A stretch of 64,000 bases of DNA, taken from NCBI RefSeq assembly GCF_900637195.1, contig NZ_LR134356.1, positions 186,001 through 250,000 on the forward strand, in the 5' to 3' direction. Below the pieces are notes generated by a model. The model saw only the letters and a program-made list of their open reading frames with translations. It was not told the origin of the DNA and made no database searches. The DNA is from Mycolicibacterium aurum. GTDB taxonomy: Bacteria > Actinomycetota > Actinomycetes > Mycobacteriales > Mycobacteriaceae. Below, in pieces: positions 58,901 to 64,000 of the stretch (position 1 is the first letter of the stretch; each line of letters starts with the position of its first letter). Made by a program: the position numbers and the translations under genes.

Positions 58901-59299
58901 ATGACTGATGACCAGAAACAGATCCGCCGCACCATCGAGCGGTGGGTCGAAGCCATCCGGTCCCAGGATCTCGACGGCGTGGTCGCCGCCCACACCGACG
59001 ACGTCGTGATGTTCGACGTCCCGCCGCCCCACGACGGTGTGCGCGGCATCGGGACCTACCGCGCGTCCTGGCCCGACTTCTTCGACTTCATCGCCGGTGG
59101 CGCCGTTTTCGAGTTGGTCGAGCTGGACGTGATTGCAGGCGACACGGTCGCGTTCGCCTATGGTCTGCTGCGATGCGGGACGCGGGAGGAGCTGGCGGCC
59201 GATCCCGACAATCGGCTACGGATCAGCATGGGCCTGCGCAAGGTCGGCGACAGCTGGCTGATTGCCCATGAGCATCATTCGTTCCCGCTGACCACCTGA
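58901..59299 (+). CDS. SnoaL-like/NTF2-fold protein
   Basis: A 132-residue SnoaL/ketosteroid-isomerase-like fold protein. It has the helix-turn opening IRRTIERWVEAIRSQDLDGVV, the strand DVVMFDVPPP and the closing WLIAHEHHS. An upstream GTG at 58886 is possible but ATG 58901 is better positioned. It lies 44 bases after fadE5. Its stop is followed by a hairpin and then the IS30 element. Catalytic residues cannot be identified. Confidence 0.75.
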   Translation: MTDDQKQIRRTIERWVEAIRSQDLDGVVAAHTDDVVMFDVPPPHDGVRGIGTYRASWPDFFDFIAGGAVFELVELDVIAGDTVAFAYGLLRCGTREELAADPDNRLRISMGLRKVGDSWLIAHEHHSFPLTT

Positions 59300-59304
59300 C
59301 GTGC

Positions 59305-59331
59305 CGAGTGCACGATTTCTGACGGAAATCG
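59305..59331. repeat. Left arm of the split inverted repeat, with internal hairpin
   Basis: CGAGTGCACGATTTCTGACG (59305-59324) matches, in inverted orientation, 60651-60670 on the other side of the IS30 element (19 of 20 bases). CGATTTC-TGACG-GAAATCG (59313-59331) is also a complete local hairpin. It ends the NTF2-like gene and was probably part of a bidirectional terminator. Confidence 0.65.
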
Positions 59332-59341
59332 ATCGGCGGTC

Positions 59342-60598
59342 TCAAGCGGTGGTTGCAACAGTGGGTGGGTTGAACGGGTTGGACAGTAGTTCGTCGAGGG
59401 CTTCGGCGGGTGTTTTCCAGCCCAGCGTCTGGCGGGGCCGCCGGTTGAGTTTGGATGCCACGACGTCGAGATAGTCGGCCGGAAACACCGATAAGTCAGT
59501 GCCTTTGGCAAACCACTGACGCAATAGTCCATTGGTGTTCTCGTTGGTTCCGCGCTGCCAGGGCGAGTGCGGGTCGCAGAAGTAGATATCGAGCTCGGTC
59601 GCTGCGGCGATCTGGATGTGGTTAGACATCTCCTTGCCCTGGTCCCAAGTTAGCGTTTGACGCAAGATCTGGGGCAGCGTCGCCATTTTGGCCACGATCG
59701 CCTCCTGGACCGCTTCAGCACCGTGGCCATGAGGCAGATGCAGCAGCATCGTGAAGCGTGTCGTGCGTTCCACCAGAGTGCCGATGGCAGATCCGGACTT
59801 GGTGCTGCCCATGATGAGATCGCCCTCCCAATGCCCAGGCACGGCACGATCGGCCACCTCGGGCGGGCGCTCGCTGATGTTGATCATGTTCGGGATACGA
59901 CCGCGGCGCTCACCGCTGCGCCGACGCGGTGTGCGCAACGCCCGCCCGGTGCGCAGGCAGGTGTGCAACTCACGACGTAAACCGCCCCTGCCCTGCAGGT
60001 AAAGGGCCTTGTAGATGGTTTCGGCAGACACCCACATCTCCGGATCGTCGGGAAAATCGCGCCGCAGCCCGGCGGCGATCTGAGCGGGGCTGTGGAACTC
60101 TTCTAACCGAGTCTGTACCTCGGTGCGCAGTCGGTCGCTGCCGGCCAGCACACCCGTCTTGGGTCGACGCGCCCGGCGTTGGCTTTTCGACTGTGCCACC
60201 GTGGCCCGGTAGCGCGGCTTCCGTTCTGGTCCACCACGCCACGGGGCACCGAATCGATACTGCGGCCGGTAGTGATTGCGGCCGATCACGCTGTTGTTCT
60301 TGATCTCCCGCGAGATCGTCGACGGCGCTCGTCCCAGCCGCCGCGCGATGTCACGTACTGGATCCCCGGCGGCCACCCCTAACGCGATCTCTTCGCGTTC
60401 TTCAAAACTCAACCGCGGTCGCCGGCGCGGCCCTGGTCGCACCTGGTGTGGTTTCACGCCACCCACGGCAGCAAACCAACCGTGCCCAGCACTAGCAGAC
60501 ACGCCGACAGCCACACCGGCTTCCCGCGGCGACAAACCCTGACCTATCAGCCGCCAAAACTCATCAACAACAGACCTCACCGGAGACGGACGCATCAC
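59342..60598 (-). CDS. IS30-family transposase
   Basis: A 418-residue DDE transposase. An N-terminal HTH/IS30-specific region (about 62-105, with RPRLSFEEREEIALGVAAGD and GRAPSTISREIKNN) precedes the catalytic core: Asp260 (GHWEGDLI), Asp319 (TWDQGKEM) and Glu353 (GTNENTNGLLRQ). All are intact and there is no frameshift. The last codons and stop lie at or just beyond the left terminal repeat. IS30-type elements often insert at palindromic or hairpin targets, consistent with the flanking inverted repeat here. Confidence 0.93.
   Translation of the reverse strand: MMRPSPVRSVVDEFWRLIGQGLSPREAGVAVGVSASAGHGWFAAVGGVKPHQVRPGPRRRPRLSFEEREEIALGVAAGDPVRDIARRLGRAPSTISREIKNNSVIGRNHYRPQYRFGAPWRGGPERKPRYRATVAQSKSQRRARRPKTGVLAGSDRLRTEVQTRLEEFHSPAQIAAGLRRDFPDDPEMWVSAETIYKALYLQGRGGLRRELHTCLRTGRALRTPRRRSGERRGRIPNMINISERPPEVADRAVPGHWEGDLIMGSTKSGSAIGTLVERTTRFTMLLHLPHGHGAEAVQEAIVAKMATLPQILRQTLTWDQGKEMSNHIQIAAATELDIYFCDPHSPWQRGTNENTNGLLRQWFAKGTDLSVFPADYLDVVASKLNRRPRQTLGWKTPAEALDELLSNPFNPPTVATTA
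59345..59362 (+). repeat. Left terminal inverted repeat of the IS30 element
   Basis: AGCGGTGGTTGCAACAGT, which matches the reverse complement of the right end (AGGGGTGTTTGCAACAGT) at 16 of 18 bases. It includes the last codons of the transposase. Confidence 0.65.
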
Positions 60599-60613
60599 AG
60601 CCCCTAACTAGGA

Positions 60614-60631
60614 ACTGTTGCAAACACCCCT
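60614..60631 (-). repeat. Right terminal inverted repeat of the IS30 element
   Basis: On the plus strand ACTGTTGCAAACACCCCT, the partner of the left repeat at 59345-59362. Confidence 0.65.
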
Positions 60632-60650
60632 AGAAGCCAAAGCCGGAATT

Positions 60651-60670
60651 CGTCAGAAACCGTGCACTCG
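60651..60670. repeat. Right arm of the split inverted repeat
   Basis: CGTCAGAAACCGTGCACTCG is the reverse complement of the left arm at 59305-59324 with one mismatch. With the element removed, the two arms would form a hairpin between the convergent NTF2-like and aldehyde dehydrogenase genes. Confidence 0.65.
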
Positions 60671-60686
60671 TTGTTGGTTCGCCGGC

Positions 60687-62162
60687 TCAGGTGGCCGGGG
60701 TGTATCCGAACGGCAGCAGGATGCTCTTCGCCTCGGTGTACGCCTCGATACCCTCGGGGCCGTTCTCGCGGCCGATGCCCGAGTTCTTGTAGCCGCCGAA
60801 CGGTGCGCCGGGATCGAACGCGTACATGTTCACCGCATAGGTGCCGGTGCGGATCTTGCGGGCGATCTGCAGCGCCTTGTCGTTGTCGGAGGTGTAGACG
60901 CTGCCGGCCAGGCCGTAGACCGAGTCGTTGGCGATGCGCACCGCGTCGTCCTCGTCCTCGTAGGCGATGACCGCGAGCACGGGCCCGAAGATCTCCTCCT
61001 GGGCGATGGTCATCGAGTTGTCGACGTCGGCGAACACCGTCGGCTGGACGAACCAGCCGCTGTCCAGGCCTTCGGGACGGCCACCGCCGGTGACGACGCG
61101 GGCGCCTTCTTCGACGCCCTTCTTGATGTAGCCCTCGACGCGCTCGCGCTGCTTCTCCGAGATCAGCGGTCCGATCATCGCCGCGGCGTCATCGGGCAGG
61201 CCGACCGGCATCGCGGCGACGGCGGCGGACAACTTTTCCACGACCTCGTCGTAGCGCGACCGGGGTGCCAGGATGCGGGTCTGCCCCACACACGCCTGGC
61301 CGCAGTTCATCAGGCCGGAGAACACCAGCATCGGCAGCGTGGAGTCCAGGTCGGCGTCTTCGAGGATGATGGCCGCCGACTTGCCGCCGAGTTCGAGCGT
61401 GCACGGCTTGAGCTTCTCGGCCGCGAGCTTGCCGATCTCCTTGCCCACCCCGGAGCTTCCGGTGAAGGTGAACTTGTCCAGCTCGGGGTTGGCGGTCAGC
61501 GCCCGGCCGGTCTCGGGGCCGCCGGGGACGATCGACAGCACGCCCTCGGGCAGGCCGGCCTCGGCGAACGCCTCGGCCATCGCGAAGACGGACAGCGGGG
61601 TCTCCGCGGCCGGCTTGAGCACGACGGTGCAGCCGGCGAGCAGCGCGGGGCCGAGCTTGTTGGCGGCCAGGAAGAACGGCACGTTCCATGCGGTGACGGC
61701 GCCGACGACGCCGATCGGCTCCTTGACCACCAGCGTCTGGCCGTACACCCCGTCACGGATGTCCTGCCAGGTGAACTTGTCCGCGGCACCGACGAAGTAG
61801 TTGAACGACGACATCGCGGCGCCGTACTGCATCATGTCGACGATCGTCGGCGGCTGGCCGGTCTCGGCGGCCAGCAGGAACTTCAGCTCGTCGGCGCGCT
61901 CCTCCATGATCTTGACCGCGCGGCCGAGGACCTCGGCGCGCTCGGCCGGGCTCAGGTGCGGCCACGGGCCTTCGTCGAAGGCCTTGCGGGCGGCCGCGCA
62001 GGCGGCGTCGACGTCGGCGGCCGACGCCAGCGGAACCTTGCCCACCAGCTCACCGGTGGCGGGGGAGTGCACCTCGATCACATCCGAGGTGGCCGGCTCG
62101 ACCCACTTGCCGCCGATGAACAGCTTGTCCCACTCGGTCTTGAACGCGGTGCTCTGTGTCAT
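60687..62162 (-). CDS. Aldehyde dehydrogenase, Rv0223c-like
   Basis: A 491-residue NAD-dependent aldehyde dehydrogenase. The catalytic Glu is in LELGGKSAA and Cys in NCGQACVGQTR, with the cofactor loop GSSGVGKEIG, the deprotonating region AWNVPFFLA and the closing GYKNSGIGREN. It matches Rv0223c (487 residues) by length and neighbours (methyltransferase and glycosyltransferase next). ATG 62162 is preferred over GTG 62171, which is three codons upstream. Substrate is unknown; long-chain or aromatic aldehydes are both reasonable. Confidence 0.85.
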   Translation of the reverse strand: MTQSTAFKTEWDKLFIGGKWVEPATSDVIEVHSPATGELVGKVPLASAADVDAACAAARKAFDEGPWPHLSPAERAEVLGRAVKIMEERADELKFLLAAETGQPPTIVDMMQYGAAMSSFNYFVGAADKFTWQDIRDGVYGQTLVVKEPIGVVGAVTAWNVPFFLAANKLGPALLAGCTVVLKPAAETPLSVFAMAEAFAEAGLPEGVLSIVPGGPETGRALTANPELDKFTFTGSSGVGKEIGKLAAEKLKPCTLELGGKSAAIILEDADLDSTLPMLVFSGLMNCGQACVGQTRILAPRSRYDEVVEKLSAAVAAMPVGLPDDAAAMIGPLISEKQRERVEGYIKKGVEEGARVVTGGGRPEGLDSGWFVQPTVFADVDNSMTIAQEEIFGPVLAVIAYEDEDDAVRIANDSVYGLAGSVYTSDNDKALQIARKIRTGTYAVNMYAFDPGAPFGGYKNSGIGRENGPEGIEAYTEAKSILLPFGYTPAT

Positions 62163-62216
62163 AGGCGTCACATTACCGACAGTAGACAGAAACGAGAACC
62201 TGTTGCAGTCCTCGGA

Positions 62217-62984
62217 TCAGGACGGACGAAGGACGACCACCAGATTGCTCACCGCGAATTCCCTCAGGCCGGGCACTTTCGTCAGTCCCCAGGCCCATCG
62301 AGGGTGGTAGCGGGGAAATGCGGCGACCATCGCGCCGGTGCCCGCGGCCCACGCGAGGCCGTCGCGCGCATGGACGGCGAACAACGACGATCCGTAGTCA
62401 TTCTTCGGTCGGTGGCCGTGTTTGCGGGTGTATCTCTCGGCTGCCCGGCGGCCACCGAGGTAGTGCGTCAGGCCCATCTCGTGCCCGCCGAACGGGCCCA
62501 GCCACACGGTGTAGGACAGCACGACCAGACCGCCGGGACGGGTCACGCGCAGCATCTCGTCGCCGAGGCGCCAGGGCTGGGCGACGTGCTCGGCGACGTT
62601 CGACGACAGGCAGATGTCGACGCTGGCATCGGCGAACGGCAGGGCGGTGCCCGAGGCGCGGACGAAGGATCCGGCGGCGCGATGGGTGCGCGGGGCGGCC
62701 GCGTGCATCTCCCGGGGGTCGGGTTCGACCCCGACGTAACGCACTCCGGCGTCGGTGAACGCGGAGGCGAAGTATCCGGGCCCACCGCCGACGTCCACCA
62801 GCGTCGCCCTCTCCGGTGCGCTGCCGGTCACCGACGTCCACAGGTCGCCGACCATCGCGACGGTGTCGGCGGCCAGCGCGCCGTAGAAGCGGTCGGGGTC
62901 GCTCTGCTCGAAGCGGAACGCCGACAGCAGCCGCAGCGACCGCGACAGCGTCGCGCGCCGGGCGAACAGATCGGTAGCGACCAC
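62217..62984 (-). CDS. SAM-dependent methyltransferase, Rv0224c-like
   Basis: A 255-residue class I methyltransferase. Motif I is LVDVGGGPGYFASAF, motif II is VGVEPDPREM, and CLSSNVAEHV with PGGLVVLSYTVW follow. The target is unknown. GTG 62984 has TAGGGT (62996-62991 on the minus strand) six bases upstream and no Shine-Dalgarno, which fixes the start. It is divergent from the glycosyltransferase gene with only 37 bases between starts, so the promoters interleave. The M. tuberculosis counterpart is Rv0224c beside Rv0225. Confidence 0.85.
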   Translation of the reverse strand: MVATDLFARRATLSRSLRLLSAFRFEQSDPDRFYGALAADTVAMVGDLWTSVTGSAPERATLVDVGGGPGYFASAFTDAGVRYVGVEPDPREMHAAAPRTHRAAGSFVRASGTALPFADASVDICLSSNVAEHVAQPWRLGDEMLRVTRPGGLVVLSYTVWLGPFGGHEMGLTHYLGGRRAAERYTRKHGHRPKNDYGSSLFAVHARDGLAWAAGTGAMVAAFPRYHPRWAWGLTKVPGLREFAVSNLVVVLRPS

Positions 62985-62990
62985 GCGGAC

Positions 62991-63013
62991 ACCCTACGCA
63001 GGGCGGTTAGGCT
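62991..63013. promoter_or_regulatory. Interleaved divergent promoters of the methyltransferase and glycosyltransferase
   Basis: TAGGGT on the minus strand (62996-62991) is six bases before the methyltransferase GTG. TAGGCT on the plus strand (63008-63013) is eight bases before the glycosyltransferase ATG. The two -10 hexamers are only 11 bases apart, so each -35 region overlaps the other promoter and simultaneous use should be limited. Confidence 0.5.
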
Positions 63014-63021
63014 GGCAGCTG

Positions 63022-64000
63022 ATGTCTGATCCCAGCCCGCCGGAGCCCTCCCCGGTTCGCTCCGTGCTGCTCTTGTGCTGGCGCGACACGGGGCACCCCC
63101 AGGGCGGGGGCAGCGAGGCCTACCTGCAGCGCATCGGGGCCCAACTCGCCGATGCAGGCACCCGGGTCACGCTGCGTACCGCGCGGTATCCCGGCGCAGC
63201 GCGTACCGAGGTCGTCGACGGCGTCACGGTCCAGCGCCGCGGCGGCGCCTACACGGTGTACGTGTGGGCGGGGCTGGCGATGGCCGCGGCGAAGATCGGC
63301 CTGGGGCCGTTGCGCCGCGTCCGTCCCGACATCGTGGTCGACACCCAGAACGGGTTGCCCTTCCTGTCCCGGCTGGTGCACGGCAGACGGACCGTCGTGC
63401 TGGTGCACCACTGCCACCGGGAGCAGTGGCCCGTCGCCGGGCGGGTGATGAGCCGCATCGGATGGTTCGTCGAGTCCCGGCTGTCGCCGCGGCTGCACCG
63501 CGGCAACCAGTACGTCACGGTGTCCCTGCCGTCGGCCCGCGACCTCGCGATCCTCGGCGTGCACCCCGACCGGGTCGCGATCGTGCGCAACGGGGTCGAC
63601 GCCGCGCCCGAGCACACCCTGAGCGAGCCCCGCTCCGCAACGCCGCGGGTCGTGGTGCTGTCCCGGCTGGTGCCGCACAAGCAGATCGAGGACGCCCTCG
63701 ATGCCATCGCGCGCCTACGCACCCGCATCCCCGGCGTGCACCTGGATGTCCTCGGGGACGGCTGGTGGTCGCAGCAACTCGTCGACCACGCGGCACGGCT
63801 GGGGATCTCCGACTCGGTCACCTTTCACGGACACGTCGACGACGCCACCAAACACGCTGTACTGCAACGCAGCTGGGTCCACGTCCTGCCGTCCCGCAAG
63901 GAGGGGTGGGGTCTGTCGGTCGTCGAGGCCGCCCAGCACGGCGTGCCCACCATCGGCTACCGCTCCTCGGGTGGCCTGACCGATTCGGTGGTCGACGGGG
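63022..64000 (+). CDS. Glycosyltransferase family 4, Rv0225-like (cut by the window end)
   Basis: The frame from ATG 63022 stays open to the end of the window, giving about 326 residues of a GT4 (GT-B fold) enzyme. The N-terminal WRDTGHPQGGGSEAYLQRI loop (sugar acceptor side) and the C-terminal LSRLVPHKQIEDAL, LHVLGDGWW and the EX7E-type EGWGLSVVEAAQHGVP motif are clear. It transfers a nucleotide sugar to an acceptor that is not identified. Near-leaderless start with TAGGCT upstream. The last residues and stop lie outside the window. Confidence 0.85.
   Translation, partial: MSDPSPPEPSPVRSVLLLCWRDTGHPQGGGSEAYLQRIGAQLADAGTRVTLRTARYPGAARTEVVDGVTVQRRGGAYTVYVWAGLAMAAAKIGLGPLRRVRPDIVVDTQNGLPFLSRLVHGRRTVVLVHHCHREQWPVAGRVMSRIGWFVESRLSPRLHRGNQYVTVSLPSARDLAILGVHPDRVAIVRNGVDAAPEHTLSEPRSATPRVVVLSRLVPHKQIEDALDAIARLRTRIPGVHLDVLGDGWWSQQLVDHAARLGISDSVTFHGHVDDATKHAVLQRSWVHVLPSRKEGWGLSVVEAAQHGVPTIGYRSSGGLTDSVVDG

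Larger units (their letters stand above)
59345..60631. mobile_element. IS30-family insertion sequence, about 1.29 kb
   Basis: One transposase gene lies between imperfect terminal inverted repeats of about 18 bases (16 of 18 matching), 59345-59362 and 60614-60631. The outer limits are uncertain by a few bases and no clear target duplication is seen. The transposase is complete, so the element may be active. It sits in the loop of an inverted repeat. Confidence 0.75.

Noticed and set aside
1..64000. tRNA, rRNA, CRISPR array or prophage
   Set aside because: No cloverleaf-like intergenic sequence, spaced identical repeats, Cas genes, integrase or phage structural genes were seen. The only mobile element found is the IS30 copy.

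Overview
The window is high-GC actinobacterial DNA from a mycobacterium, most likely a fast-growing Mycolicibacterium-type species. This rests on MmpL3 and MmpL11, a Zmp1-type M13 peptidase, a RicR-type CsoR repressor, GTP-dependent PEP carboxykinase, Rv0203-type hemophores, a WS/DGAT acyltransferase and many FadD/FadE/Lip proteins. From memory, the gene order follows the M. tuberculosis Rv0190-Rv0225 stretch (ricR, Ldt, zmp1, Rv0199-Rv0201c, mmpL11, Rv0203, Rv0204c, Rv0205, mmpL3, Rv0207c, trmB, Rv0209-Rv0210, pckA, fadD4, Rv0216, lipW, lipC, Rv0221, Rv0223c-Rv0225), with extra blocks inserted. Orthologue names rest on recognised motifs plus this order; no database search was made.

Layout. 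1-3.4 kb: the end of a DUF305 gene, ricR, and a two-component system divergent from a Pro/Gly-rich membrane protein, with an unusually regular candidate operator between them. 3.4-9.5 kb: a thiamine-binding-type protein, an L,D-transpeptidase, a tightly overlapping five-gene MoxR/DUF58/DUF4129 operon and a frameshifted DCC-family oxidoreductase. 9.5-24.8 kb: a virginiamycin-lyase-like propeller, zmp1, two Mce-associated-type proteins, an HTH protein with mmpL11, two tandem hemophores joined to a PrrAB-like two-component system, a DUF3054 protein, a frameshifted M23 lipoprotein and two membrane proteins. 24.8-35.3 kb: an aldehyde dehydrogenase, mmpL3, an NYN protein, trmB, a pair of GTPase-like proteins with degenerate P-loops, and pckG.

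35.4-58.9 kb is a large lipid and acyl-CoA metabolism block: two acyl-CoA ligases, a fused two-domain acyl-CoA dehydrogenase and a FadE5-type one, a hydratase, a double-hotdog hydratase, a class III CoA-transferase, an amidohydrolase, three alpha/beta hydrolases, a WS/DGAT, an acyltransferase, short-chain dehydrogenases and an arylamine N-acetyltransferase. Its intergenic regions hold a repeated TTGAC-N4-GTCAA operator (fadD4 and the fused fadE), a consensus CRP site (lipC/fadE), a KstR-type box (acyltransferase-fadD12-lipO) and a palindrome between an HTH regulator and a short-chain dehydrogenase. 59-64 kb: an intact IS30-family element lying between two halves of an inverted repeat, then an aldehyde dehydrogenase, a methyltransferase and a glycosyltransferase cut by the window end.

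Many genes show an A2/T6 hexamer ending six to seven bases before the start codon and no Shine-Dalgarno sequence, the mycobacterial leaderless pattern. I used it to choose several starts, for example lipW and trmB. No tRNA, rRNA, CRISPR array or prophage was seen, and no gene-free gap exceeds 300 bases.
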